64,000 nt of DNA from Margaritispora aquatica (GCA_007644065.1 VJWN01000008.1:1614411-1678410), one strand, 5' to 3'. Numbered from the stretch's first letter, positions 24,716-37,850 are shown. Numbers and translations are program-made. Notes: a model not told the origin generated them from the letters alone.

Positions 24716-27700
24716 ATGCGAAGATATACGTCCGTAGATACTTAGTATCTAAGGTAAGGTCAACAAGTTCGACGATCGTGCAGTTATGTTTTGCTATTTT
24801 GAACGCACAGCTTGTGCAGCTAAAGGTCCCACCAGAAAGAATAACGTGAACTACAATAGAGAGCTCAGACTACACAACAAAGGAGAATCATGAAAAGCTC
24901 CACACCAAGTTCATGTGATGTAAAACTAGCGTAGATCAACCTCAGCTCAGGTAGGCTGGTCAGTGCAGGAAATACCTAAGCTACAAATTCTAGTGCCTCA
25001 GCGTTTCTTCAACTTCATGAACCACAGGAAGAAAAGAAAAACATGGGTTTTCTCGTATCAATCAATCACCACCTCCGAGATCAACTGCTATCCTTGATCC
25101 AAAACCAAGGAACACTATTTCGAGCCTCCTTCACAGGTCTCAATTTGCAGTCTAAGACGGTTCCTGATCAGCCAAGCCAGAACATCAAATACTTGAAACT
25201 CGGCTCGAATCCCATCAGCCACCAGGACAACGGAGGGATTAGATCTCCACTTTTGGGGTCACGAGTCTGAATTGGTAATAAATGTCGTACCAAAAACGTT
25301 CCGTTGACGCTTTCTCACAGGGCCAAGGGGTAGAACATGGCGCCAATCAAGGAGACTTGCTTTTTATTCATAGAACGCTGACAAACTCGAAACCCAGCCA
25401 CAACCCAGCACCTAACACCACCCTCGCCTGAGACTGTTCGAGCAATTGGAAGTCAACCATTGAAACAAACAGCTCTACAGAGAGCTTCTCGTGATCACGA
25501 TATCTACCGTTAGATAAACCTCATAAGCTTGGTCGCATTTTCTCAACAAGTCACCCAAGGGCAAATATCGAGCATGCATGCTTCACGCATCGCATACTTC
25601 ACCTCCTCTTCACTTGCCACTTGCATCGATTTCTTCAACAGTACTCTTAAGTGATCGGCATGTTCTGGATCAATCACCTTTGATCTGGACCCGAAGATTG
25701 CTGCAAGAGCCTCTTCACTGTGCTTACGCCTAGATCAAGTGCAACGTCGTTGGTTCAAGTTACAAGATTCGGAAGCATGATACAAGACAGTTCCTCCGAT
25801 GTGACCTAGCAGTCTTCAGTTTTCAGATTGCCGTGATCTGGTGTTCCACTATACATGCTGCCTACCGTTCGAATTGCCATGAAGATGCGGTAGGCAAATA
25901 GAGGCGTTGTTAATTTAGCACAAAATGTAAGGTTTCGTTGGCAGGCCACAGGACAAGCTTCAGTTTTACTCCTCAATGGATGCACATTGCATTTCGTTCC
26001 ACGTTACTGTCTTGCAGGGTTAGCTGCAAGTGAGGGAAAACGATCATTAAATTTCCCCAATGGCCTCTCACAACCTGCAAAACATTCATGGCACTGCATT
26101 TCCTCTGCAATTTCAGTTCAGCTGTCCCAGTCCATCAGTTTTCTGTACGCTCTCGTCAATCGAGATCTACTGGTCACAGAGAGATACAAACCGTATCATC
26201 AGCTCGCCGGTTTATGCCATCATTACCAGTGTCCATGCCACTACTGCGAGAGTGGCTCAGGAGCTGAAAATAACATGCGCGCGATTAATTACAAGTGACG
26301 ACACGCTGCAGCATTTCTCGACGTTTGGAGTGAGATCTTCATGAGAAGTTCCTCTTCCTCCCCACCATGAAGTTGAGCTTGGAATGAGGGGTAAATATGG
26401 GCTCCTTCTCAATGTGGGGCATAAATTTACCTTGCTCCTCAAAATCAGCAGGAGAACGGCAGCAACGCATCAAAGAGCTTCATACCTGTGTTTTGCGATT
26501 CAGATTCGCCGGATTCATTCAGATATCACAAATCTCACTGCAGGAATATCTTCTGTCCCAGAAGTTTATCCACAGCTTCGAAGCTTTACCCGTTATGCCG
26601 GCATGCGCATTGAGCTGAACCTCTTCCAGTTCTCTATTCGGTCAACCAACCGATGGCTCCTCTCCATCGCCACCACCTGTTGCACACCATACCTCCCATC
26701 ACTTTCCTTTCCTTTTCGAGTGGGAGCCCGTACCAGCACGTGAATCCTTGCCAATCAATATTATCTGTCGACAACCCTCGTCATCCAAAACAAGGCAAGA
26801 TAAAACCTCTTGCAGCGAGCTGCATTCACGGCTGCGGCCAGCCTGACCAGATCTACCACCCCATCTCGCATCTATCCTCGCCATCCCGAGTCTGACTGAC
26901 ACGAAAGATCCCGAACTGCAATGCGGAATTTACTCTTCCAGTCCCGACCATCCTTCGCGACACGGCCCATAGTATATCGGCAACGTAAAGTCACATCCAC
27001 ACCCAAAGCACCACAACACCAATTCAGCTGCAATCCTTAAAAATCATATATATGAGGGCAACTTGTGATGTTGGAGCTTTTCTTTATTTGGGAACAAAAA
27101 AAAACTTTGTACCATCCCTTTACTTGTACCAGGTATCAGACATCCGTCCTTTTTCGAGATGCAGTAAGCACTGCTGTAGAATCTGACGATGGCCATGGCG
27201 TTCCATCGTGCCTTGTTTATTCGCTTGGAACATCTCCTTTCCATGCCGGAATATATGTGCAACAGCGAACTCGCAAGCTCCCGGCTGTGGTTACTCGTTC
27301 AGCGCAGGTCTCGTGGGACCAAGAAGCAAAGCAATACAATCACGTGCATACAAGATGCTGCGATTGAGGCTTCGTGCGGCACAGAAACTCCATCGAACAC
27401 ATCTCTATCCATGTAATCTTACGGAGGTACAGTATGTGCTGCAGAAAGAGAAGATTCTCCTAGTGTTGCAGACTTCTTTTTTCTATTTCCGCCTATCTGT
27501 TTAGATAATTCGTCCGAAACTTGGATATCTTGGCGAGAGCCCTTGAGGATGATAGTTGAACGCACAGAACGCACACAGTGGTGCATGCAAAGAACCTATT
27601 TCTGTGGCAATTAGCTTGAAATGTTGTTTCTCGCAAAAAGATTTCGACCCTTAAATCAACAATGCATATTGATGACCCCACTTCCCTACAGTACCAACAA

Positions 27701-29981
27701 GCTTCATCTCATGCAGACGGACATATTCCTCATATCGAATCGTACCTCTATCCTCCTATATCCCATCCTCCTATTCGTCAACTCATGTCACGAGTCCACG
27801 AGCATCTTCAAGAATCTCACTTCGCAACCTCACAGCCTCTCATGAGCGAGGAAGTCGGTTGTTGCTCTCCACTCCTAATGGCCAACGAGCCCATAGCTCA
27901 TATAATACGTGTTCGTACCTGACGCTTATGCGTACCTCTGTCTGAATGTATGCGCCTCTGCTGCACCTTGCACTGCGCAAAACAGAGCAGAGCAAATTGG
28001 AGGAGGAACAAGGCAGAGCGGGTCCTATTCTCCCACTCGCTTCCTGCGGGTAGCAGCGCTTCCTCCCACGACCAACTTGCAGCAAGGCCGTACGTTTGGT
28101 GAGCTGTGAGCGGAGCATTAAACCGAACGCTGATATTAAGGTTCGGCGATGGTGGATGATGATCTTGAACCCGTGGGGATGGCAAGCGGGCTTATCTTCG
28201 GTTTCGTTTGTTGTCGTTTCTCTCTTTGCTTTTTGGGGGGCTGAGACGAAATTTTTTGGAAAATGTTGAGCTTTGGAAATATTTTTAGGTGCTTGAAAAT
28301 TACGCTTTGCTGAATGTAGTGGGTTCGAAACGAAGTGCTTGAGATTTTGACAGTGTCATCATCGTCAAATTCTCCTGCTGATCGAGTGTTTTGTCTCTTC
28401 GCTTAGATTTTCATTTTGTACCTCAATCTCAATGCCTACCTACCCGCTCGTGACTCTCGTTTTTTCGTTGGGAACACGAGGAGCCCATTCTATAATAGCG
28501 AAACTTCGTCAGCCCAGAAGCAATGCGCCACTGCTGCTGCTGAGGAACAATAGTATGAGAAGACGGACGTCTTTCTACAGTCAAGCAGGAGTCTTACCAT
28601 CGTACCACTTTTTAGCCAGACCACTCTAATATAAGAGACACAAAATCAAAGGTACAGGTGGCTCTGCAGTTTTTTCCTGCTGCGATATGCATACCCAAGC
28701 AAGGCTACGGTGAATTATCTGCTGGCTTGATGCCCTACTTTTGTTTCCTTGTTGTTGTTGCAAGTATTACAATTTTTCAAGGTCGAGCACCTGTTCCACA
28801 TCTTGTCTCCTTTCACCTCACTCCTGTACCGTCGAGAAGTTTCTCGTTGACCTTATCTTGAATTCGAGCCTTTGTGAGAGATGAAGGCATCTTCTTGATT
28901 GCTTTGGCATCCCTGCTTGAACAGGGAGGCGAGACGAGGCGAGATCAAACTGTATGATAAAAGGGTCATAACACCTTGGCAACGATTTGCAAGCGACTGT
29001 GATACGAATGCCTTGAAGTGTTCTACTTGAGATGGCGTATGAAAGCGAAAGACGCGTGCATCTCCGGATCGACATCACAGAAAGCCATACCGTTTCGGGT
29101 AATCCTGAGCATATCGTATAACACTTGGGTTCCTGGCTTTAGAAGGAGAAAACGTCTTCTAGGGTGTGATATAATGTGCTTGGCTTTTCCAGCCAAAAGA
29201 ATGATCCGAACCAGGTGCATATCAAGGAGGAAGGATAGGTGTTAATAGTGTAGCCTTACCTACCAGAATTCGCTCATTCACCGACGCACTCACTTACCAT
29301 GTCATGATATTGTGCGGTTTGCTAGCGCTGCGTGCGTGCGATGAGATGGGTAGGTATATTCAAGGAGATATAAATACGAGTCTGAATACTAAAACGCTCT
29401 CTAACTTTCGTTATTATACCAGTGAGTTAGAATCAATTCATCAACTCGATTTACATAAGTACTTCTATTTCCTACAGTTGCTCCCAGATACTTAACCCAA
29501 GAAATGTATGAAGGTGTGTTTGCATATCTTTCAATCTCTCTATCTATCCCACTTACTGTCTTTTTAAAATCTCTATCTCTTTGTGCGACGAGTAGTGAGT
29601 GGTGAGTAGTGGATAATGCGATATTGTAATTATCTTTCTTAGGGTTAGCGAGATGCGGTCAAGTACTGGGTAGATTGGCGCCTTGTCATAGGTAAGGCGA
29701 GATAGATGGTAGGCGCTAGATGTAGATTGTGATGAAAACAAGTTGAGTCGTGAGCACTTGGTAGCTTCGATCTAAAATTCAGGCCCGAGTTGAGTCGAGA
29801 AGGGTGTTTTCGGATCAGTTAAGCCACGGCCGTTTGAGCTGAATTATATTTAAATGAGCTGAGCCGATCCATTTGATCTAGTCTCTATGCACAAGGTACG
29901 TTTGGCTATGGCAATGTGAGCTGGGTTGACTTAGTCTTGTTTGGTAAATCTTTTCTTGAGATTTGAATCTTTTTTCATGTC

Positions 29982-30051
29982 AAGTGAAGTGAAGTGAAGT
30001 GAAGTGAAGTGAAGTGAAGTGAAGTGAAGTGAAGTGAAGTGAAGTGAAGTG
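29982..30051. repeat. Pentanucleotide array (AAGTG)14
   Basis: About fourteen uninterrupted copies of AAGTG run from 29982 to 30051. It is the longest perfect simple repeat in the window. Confidence 0.95.
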
Positions 30052-30076
30052 ATTATTTCTAACTCACGAAGGTGCT

Positions 30077-30078
<2 letters not shown>

Positions 30079-30138
<60 letters not shown>

Positions 30139-30139
30139 T
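30079..30139. repeat. Compound dinucleotide array (TC)n-(TG)n
   Basis: About 21 copies of CT/TC are directly followed by about ten of TG. A polypyrimidine run of this length with a TG tract beside it can form non-B DNA. Confidence 0.95.
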
Positions 30140-31061
30140 TCGCTTGCAATACCTATCCTGCAAAGTCGAAAGATGCGGCATCGCATATAGAAGAAGTGAG
30201 GCGAGTAAGCACTATAACGGGAATTAGGCGAGTCTCAAACTTGGGTATGATGATGCTGATTTGTCTTCCAACATTTCACTATTCTTCAAGTACATTCAAC
30301 TTAGATAGACTGAGACTCTGCTCTCCATCCCTGTTCCTATATTTATCTATAACTCATAAGTCGCCCACAACTCGCATCGTCTCAAACTGCCAAGCCAATA
30401 TTTGCGGTGCCGCTTCCTCAGCCACCAAGGGAATCATCGATCCTCTCCTTCCTTCTGAATCTCGTCCCCCATCGAAGCGGTATCCTCTTGTCTCTCTTTA
30501 CTAGCTGCAACTGGCGTTGTAAAATCCTTCATATCGAGAAACTACGCCTGCCATTTCTATTCGTCCTAAATCTTGGATGATAGTCGAGCAGATCAAACAC
30601 AAACTGGAGACAAAGAGATCTTACCTATAAAATACCAATCTACACGAACCCATCCATACGCTTGGCTTACATCCGCTATGTTGCATCCGTTGATAACAAG
30701 CTGCCAAGCCATTCGACTAAAAAAAGGAGAATATTAGACTTACCGAAATTCAGTACGCTTTCATGCCCTCTGGTGGCCACTCCCTCTGCAAGACCATGAT
30801 ATGCAGTACGAATCCAGGAGTGGAAAATGCGTCATTCTTTATCGCTTCTAGCCTCTCTATGGTGGAGGAATGTAGAACCAACCAGGGACTGTGGTTGGCG
30901 TTGTTGGTGAGGAATTGGGTTTGTAAGTAAGCAGAGCTATGCTGGACTTCTATTGTTAGGGACAAATTTGTCCACTGACATGATTCGATGGAATGGCATC
31001 TTCTGCTTGTTCTCGAAGTACAGAGACTGAGGTGAGAAAGTTTCGTAAATTGTCGGGTACC

Positions 31062-31296
31062 AACTAAAGTGGTTGGATCTGGATGTTAAAAATAGTCGAA
31101 CTTGGTGTAATGACGGTCTCCTCGAGCAGGATTCCTATACACACAAAGCTTCTCGTATGTTTAGTCTTGATGTAATGGAAGGTTTCCTCGACAGGATTCC
31201 GAAACGAATAGGCTTTCCATTTTTTGGGACTAGAGAGGAAACGGAAAGTTCGTGCGTTGACGGTTGCCAACTGAAATAGTTGAATTTGGAAGTCTT
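31062..31296. repeat. Imperfect nested direct repeats
   Basis: A segment with CCTCGAGCAGGATTCC (copy near 31109) recurs as CCTCGACAGGATTCC (near 31171). A second segment starting CCAACTAAAGTGGTTGGAT (31062) recurs as CCAACTGAAATAGTTGAAT (near 31267). Identity is roughly 70-80% by eye. Confidence 0.45.
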
Positions 31297-33660
31297 GTGG
31301 AATAAGAGCTTAGGTTAGAAATCGGACAAGGTTTGCCGTGAGAAACCAGAGACTGCCCTGTCGTGTAGAGCGCAGGTACAAGTCTCGAGATATGTGCTCT
31401 CGCTGGTATTTTTCGAAACAGGTGTGTACCTTGAGCTCAGGTCCCTAAGTAACTTTGATGGTAATGTATGCTGAGTTAACCCCTTTTTGGTCTACTCGTT
31501 TATGGCAGGTTTATTATTCCTGCCAGGGTATCTCGTATTAGCCACCAAGAGACACACGAAATTATGTGCCCGGTGGTGAGGCACTGAGATTATTGTCTGT
31601 ACCTGGAGGAATGATTAGCTATGTGTCCAAGTTCGCAGGCTAGCAGTGAATGAATGGAAACCTACTGTATGCTTAAAAGCTACAGAAAATGCCAACCAAA
31701 CTCGTTCGCGACTGACGAAGAATCAATGCTCGGTGAACATAGAACGCCTTCACCAGTGAAGTAGAGTGGTGACTTTGAAATGGTAAACTGGCACCCGCAA
31801 GGTAGCCTGCCTCAAATACGGGATCATGACCTCCGCAATGAAGCCCGCTGTTCGACTCAGCCAAAAAGAAGTCTCGTCACGGTGTGACGGCTAGGTCTTA
31901 ATGTCGAATGTGTGTTCTGCACTATGGGAGATGTTAGTTTTTGCTTTAAGGAAGGGCTCTGAGATTGAAGGCAGTAGTGCATATGGAAGATATCTGCTTG
32001 AGAACGTGTTATGTGAAGGTGTGCAGCAGAGAAGACTTACTGGGGGGCGTGAACAATATGATAGCCTGGGAAAGCAATGCTATCACAGCACATGCCCTGG
32101 TTACATGATTCCAAATTTACAGAACGTTGTCGGGTTTGATCTTCTGTCAACCATCGTGTTAGCAGCTACAACAAATCTTGCAACTCTTCGGAGCCTGAGA
32201 AAGGGTAACACACAAGTCCTTGAAAGATCAGGTGAAGCTTGTGCTGTAGCTAACAAGCTTACGCGATGCACACCGTGCATGGCAATAGTTCTTTCGTGTG
32301 GTCAAGATTCTGGGAGATATGGAGTCGATTGAATAAAGCAGATGAAGTTGAGTATCAGATCGGAGGCATACTTGATATTGAAAAGCTGAACTGGATCTGT
32401 ATGTGTTAGCATGGTGGAACGAATGGAGTATCCCTCCGTTTCGAGGAGATGGCTTGGCAGCTTGGCTGATGGCGTAGAGTTGTTTTGAAGATGCTAGATA
32501 TGTCAGAAGTCAGCTGCTTTATTGGAGGTCTGTCTGTAAGGAGGCTCGTAAGCAGATCTGGCAGATTGAGAATGACGGGTCAAGAGGATACTTCTGAGCA
32601 GATCTTCTGCCTTTGCAGACTATCAGAAATCGACTGAAGTAGTAACTATAAGAATAAAAAGGTAGAAGCCCACAAAAAGAGCAGCGAAAATGCATACGAA
32701 TTATGCAGACGCCAACGCTGGAGTAGAGATAGGGCCTCTTGAACGTGAAATTGAAATATCGAAGAATGGCGTGGGGTGAGGAACCTGCGATGCACTAAGA
32801 AGTAGCATGTATTGCGCGGCGGATCATAAATGGTAGCTCATGGCTTTAAGATGTGGAACCAGGCGGCCGTTACAGCTTCGAATTAAGAAGAATAGGCGTA
32901 TGTTGGTGCTGAATGGATAATGAGGCTCGGTTAAAGTTGAGTTCCAGAATAAGCTACTAGAACAGAGACTCAGTTTATACCAGTTCAGGAAGTCAGCCTG
33001 GAAGCTTGGGGATATTGCAAAGAAAGCGCAGAAGGCAGTTGGGGAAGTCTTGAGTTCCAGTCGAGGCTCAATGTATAAGAATATAATGGAAGAACAGGAT
33101 CAGTAGAACTCCTAGCCTAGGGTCTGCTCAGCTCAACACCAAGCAACCGCTTCGAGTAAACAGCAGTATGCTTTGCTCCAATCAAAACTTATAGAGAACC
33201 ATAGCAACGGATTATGTTCTTCATCTTTTCATATTCTTACTTTTGTACACAGGTATCTACAGCAGCATTTCATGCCCATCCTGCCCCGCACAAAAGCCAC
33301 TATAATACAGTTTCCACCAAACCCCAAGCCAAAACGCTCTGGTTGAACACGCTTGCATTGCTATCGTGCCCAGAGATGCACGCAAACAAAAAGAAAAATC
33401 TATGATCGTCACATCTTGTAGCCGTCACCAAACATGCAGAAGAACCCTTCCGAAATGAACAGAGACCAGGTAGCAAAAGTAACACCAGAGAAGCTGTCCG
33501 TGATATCCGCCGTGTGTGGTTGTAATAAGACAGTGATGATCGAAGAAGTATTTTTAATTGGAGGATCCAACGTTTCCAGGTGTACACACGATTCATTTCG
33601 AGGCATTATTTATTCGATTATTTTGAGAGCGGAGGGGTAGGTCATCAACCTTCGAGTCGT

Positions 33661-34867
33661 CTAGAATGGGATTTGAGCAGGTGGCGCTCCTCCTGTCATT
33701 TCTTGTTGCTCTTGGAGTTCTTCACCACCGGCCTCAATCGACACTGCCATGCCGATCTTTGCTTGGTGCTATTACAAAATGTTAGCAAAACCTTTTGACA
33801 TTAAAAGAGCAAACTAACCTTGAAGTGGTCCATGTCAGCTGCAAAGGTCAAAGAAACTGGAGGCGCAATCCTCTTCTCCAACAGACAGCTCAACTTGCCC
33901 GTAGAATCAACTTGTGCTCTGAAGGTAGACATTCTGAAGTCGTACTTTGCGCCAACAGTGGTTGTTCCCTCCTTTCGCATGCCGCCCATCATACCAGCTC
34001 CGGACAGACCAGCAAACTGTAAATTCAGATCAACTCCAGCCTCCACCTTGTCAGTCAATCTACGCCAGTAGGATGTGTTGATTTGTCCTCCTGCAGCTAG
34101 CTGAGCACTTGCAATCCAGTCGCTTCCCTTGTACTTTGCGCAGTAAGAGATAGCAGTCTCAGGACCTTGGTTCAAAGCTGCTCGTTGCCAGATGGCCTCC
34201 AGTCCAACCGCTAGGTTTGGAGTGACGGCTTGCAAATAACTGCCAATAAAGATTCCAGTGAGACCGCCATCAAGCATAGATGGATTGAGTGATTTCAGCG
34301 AGGCTGTGAAATCGTTTCCAACATATTCATTGTCAAGCTGCATCATAGCCTGGCCAGTCGCAATCTGGAGTTGTGTCTTGGTGACGAAGGAGGGCGTCCA
34401 TCTGTAGTTGAATCTAGTTGAAAGTGTGCCTTCATTGTCAACATTTCCTTGCATAAAGATCTAAAGGATTATATGTTAGTTTGAGTGGTATAGAAAAGGA
34501 GACAGCAGGTGCATGCTGGCACATCTGCAGCAAAACAACGAACCTTGTTTGTACCATACAAAGCAGCAAATGTGTATGGAGGTAGCCCTTGAGATCCCAT
34601 GGAGAAAGCATGCGAGACTTGGAAAAGAGGAGCTATGCTGAAAGCCTTGGTAAGATCCGCCCTCAGCCCAGAAAATGTGTAGTTGTTCAGGAATACATCG
34701 CGCTGAACCTCACGAGCAATGTTCTCTACCGTTCCTGGGTTTGACAATCCAAGAGCTGCCCTCCTTTCATGGAATGATGTATATGTATCTGCCATCGCCG
34801 AAGCCACCGAGTTGTTGTACAAGAACGCGAAAGACGAATTGTCCTTGTCGAGCGCCATCGCAGACAT
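33661..34867 (-). CDS. tom40: Tom40, channel of the mitochondrial outer-membrane translocase
   Basis: Exons 34867-34544, 34460-33819 and 33768-33661 (324, 642 and 108 bases) give 357 residues, the normal fungal length. The N-terminal region includes [20 protein letters not shown], and the barrel strands include [40 protein letters not shown] and [21 protein letters not shown], all characteristic of the Tom40/porin-3 family. Tom40 forms the 19-strand beta-barrel pore for nearly all imported mitochondrial precursors. The last exon supplies the final strand ([18 protein letters not shown]) and a Gln/Pro-rich tail. The first donor is GTTCGT. Start at 34867 is the only ATG before the conserved region. 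Tom7, in the same complex, is encoded 21 kb away in this window. Confidence 0.96.
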
Positions 34868-35718
34868 TTTTTTGCAGACGGAGAGAGCGCAGTGAGATTG
34901 GAATAGAAGGAGTGAAGGATACCAAGGGCGTTCGATGGCAGATGAACCAAAGGGTAAAGGGATGAATATGAGGGAGGTGGTAGTGGTTGATGCGGATGCA
35001 AGTCAACTGGACAATTGGGCGACACTTTTTTCTCCCGTCCAAACTGGAACTGGAACCAAAGCTCCTCCTATCTTGATGAACTTAGGTTAGCACGTGAGGA
35101 ATTCGGAACGGGGATTAATGTTGATCCGGAATCTGTTGATTGGTGGATAGGCGAAACTTGAGTGGTAAGAAGAGCCTTTAGCTCCCGAGGTTGGCCAGTC
35201 TCATATCTCTTGGCTTCTATTTCTCAGTATATCGCTCAACCCTCTCACCTCTCATCTCTCACTCTCCTGGAGATTCCACCATTTTCTTGTCTTGCCATTT
35301 CCACAACATAAGATTTAGAATACCTTACTGCTGCCCTCATTTCTCATATCTTTGTCGTCGTCAGAATTACATAAGATAGACAGAGTACTCAGGACGATAA
35401 GAGAAGGTTTCACTGTGTCCAAAGCATTGAGCGAGTAGTCACCTCTCATTTTGGCTTGGACCTGTGATTGTTTGTGTCTAAATTACTCACGATTCAATCG
35501 ACAATTCAATCCGATTGCTCGTTTATCTATATAAGTGCGGCTGGTGCTCAGAATCAAAGCTAGTCCCCATCTTTCTGCGGCTTGCCTCCTTGCAACTTCT
35601 AGCGACATGGACACGCTTCTGTGAGTTTTGGTTTCCTATTTCACATCACCAAACTTCAAAACCACCATCACAATTAGCTGTCGAATTTCCTTCCCTTGAC
35701 TTCAGAACTTCAGCCAAC
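34868..35718. promoter_or_regulatory. Shared divergent promoter region (tom40 / PFK-2)
   Basis: 851 bp lie between two oppositely oriented start codons. The sequence near the PFK-2 start is pyrimidine-rich (CTCTCACCTCTCATCTCTCAC), common in fungal promoters and leaders. No specific operator can be named. Confidence 0.45.
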
Positions 35719-37850
35719 ATGGTGGATATTATTGGCGAGAGTCAAATCTCTGATACCGTTGATTCACTACTCTCTTCTCTAGAGCTGTCGACGGCCGTTC
35801 AAAATTTCCTACGGCCTGAATTTGGCGACAGTTTGGATGCTGATTATGGTGATCTTGATTCTAGTACTGCAGAGATTGCTGCAAACTCGCCAAGGTATCG
35901 GCGGAGATCTTCTACCTTCATTGATGGCATTCATGATACCAAAGATGAGCGGGCTGCTGTCAGAGCTCCCGCTCAGTTGTACAGCACTGAGTCTGGTCGT
36001 CTCTTCCATTCTGGACGAATCGCTATTGTGCTCGTTGGTCTTCCAGCTCGAGGCAAGACGTGAGTCAGACATAATCCAAATGGTAGTGAAGTTGTTCTAA
36101 CTTGATAACTAGTCATATTTCAGTATCACTTTCCAGGTACTTGCAATGGTAAGCAAACTCGTCTATCTATGCGAATACTGTACTCACACCGTCTAGGCTG
36201 GGTGTGAAAACCCGCGTTTTCCACCTGGGTGATTATCGTCGTGCCACAATGGGACCAGGCAACGATGTTCCAGAGGATTACTTCTTCATCAATGCCTCCG
36301 CTACCTCGGTCATGCTTCGCCAAAAGATCTTAAGGAAGTGCAGAGAGGATATTTATGATTGGCTCAATCATGAAAACGGACAAGTGGCTATTTATGATGC
36401 TGTCAATCCACTCTCTAATGGACGACGCTCTCTTGCTAAGGAGTTTGCCAAGCACGATGTTCAGGTTTGTGTGATTTCTAATATCATGTTTTAGATGACT
36501 AACTCATATTCAGACTCTGTTCTTGGAATCCTATGTTGACGATCAAGCTATCTTGGAGGAGAACGCTAGGAGTGTAAAGATCTCTTCACCTGATGTAAGC
36601 GAGTTCGGCTGCTTTCGAAACGTCAACTAACATGCTCTTAGTTTGTTGACATGGATCCCGACGAGGCTGCAAAGTTATATCTGACAAGAATAGATGAGAA
36701 GATCCCACATTTTGAATCCATGACCGAGAAAGATCTCAACTGGGTAAAGATGATTAATGCTGGCCGCCGATTGGAGTACAACAATGTTACCTTCGGATAT
36801 CTTTCTCATCGAATTGTCTTCTACTTGATGAATCTTCATATCAAGTCTCGCCAGACATTCTTTGCTAGGGCGGGAACTTCAAGCCAAGAGGATTCATATA
36901 AAGCCGATGCATCGCTAGGTGAGGAAGGACAAGCCTATTCCCATAAGCTGGCCGAATCATTGATCGCGCACCGGGAAGCCGAGAGGACAACTCTGTTAGC
37001 AAACGGTGGTAATCCTGCACCGTTAAAAAAGCTGACTGTCTGGACCTCTACCCGAAAGCGCACTGTGGAGACTGCCGAACCATTTGCAGCCATGGGCTAC
37101 AAAATCCGACAACGATCCCAAATGAGTCAACTCAACCCAGGTGTTTGTGAGAAGATGTCAGAGCGTCGAATTCGCGAAGAGTATCCTGAGGAGGTTGAGA
37201 AACATGAACAAGATCCCTACCATCATCGTTATCCAAGAGCTGAGGTATGTATAAACTTTTACGTTTGTGAACTTCGCTAAAGAGCGCAGTCCTACCACGA
37301 TCTGGCTGTTCGTCTCGAGCCCATGATCTTAGAGCTTGAGCGTGAGCAAAACGATCTCCTGATCATTGCTCACGAATCTGTTCTCCGTGTGCTCTATGGA
37401 TACCTAATGGCTTGCGATGCAATGAGCATTCCGACATTGAAGTTCCCTCGCGATCAAATCATCGAAGTGAGTGAGGATCATGAACTGCCTTAGTGTTATA
37501 CTAATCTTCCTAGATTATCCCAGCTTCTTACCAGAACGAGGCAAAGCGAATCAAGATTCATGGTCTACACCCAGAGTTTATTCCAGGCTCTCCAGAGGAT
37601 ATCAGAGTAAGTATCTTCTCTCAAATATCATTTTATTCGTACATTCGAGCAACCTTCACCACATAGTGTTTCCGTACCCAGCTTAAGCATATGAAATGTG
37701 TAACTGACTCTGGTTCTCTCAAAGATTCCGGTTCCTCCTAGTGGCGTTGTCAGTCCAATGGCAAGCCTCTCCGGCCTTGGCACTCCTATCCCACACCTCG
37801 AAATGCCATTGCCTGCGGATAAGGAAGCCAACCCTCTTTCAATCGATTGA
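35719..37850 (+). CDS. 6-phosphofructo-2-kinase with a substituted bisphosphatase active site
   Basis: Eight exons (35719-36059, 36113-36148, 36197-36464, 36514-36594, 36642-37244, 37290-37466, 37514-37606, 37725-37850) sum to 1725 bases, 574 residues. The kinase half has Walker A GLPARGKT (107-114), HLGDYRRATMG and YDAVNPLSNGRR. It makes fructose 2,6-bisphosphate, the activator of glycolytic phosphofructokinase. The C-terminal phosphoglycerate-mutase-like half is complete in length and keeps the second histidine region (IAHESVLRVLYGY), but the RHG nucleophile motif of bifunctional enzymes reads ARAGT (Arg318-Ala319-Gly320). The phosphatase should therefore be inactive, comparable to yeast Pfk26, where that histidine is also replaced. 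The start MVDIIGESQ is followed by an acidic/Ser-rich regulatory leader. The second exon is only 36 bp. Confidence 0.93.

Larger units (their letters stand above)
20015..33660. other. 13.6-kb region with no recognisable gene
   Basis: Between the start of gsk3 and the end of tom40 I find no protein family, tRNA or rRNA on either strand. Open frames are short, overlapping and often built from microsatellites (for example 20619-21125, minus). The stretch contains many simple repeats (listed separately), a perfect 20-bp palindrome at 24696-24715, a pentamer array near 30 kb and an imperfect pair of direct repeats near 31.1 kb. Base composition looks similar to the flanks and not strongly AT-biased, so a RIP-ruined transposon is not obvious. 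Long untranslated leaders of gsk3, a long non-coding RNA or a gene with very small exons remain possible. Confidence 0.5.

Noticed and set aside
28315..28335. GGGTTCGAAAC, a B-box-like sequence suggesting a tRNA
   Set aside because: No A box, acceptor stem or cloverleaf could be placed around it.
31901..32332. 143-codon plus-strand open frame beginning with ATG
   Set aside because: No recognisable domain, no supporting neighbours, and a length possible by chance in 13.6 kb; kept as unproven.
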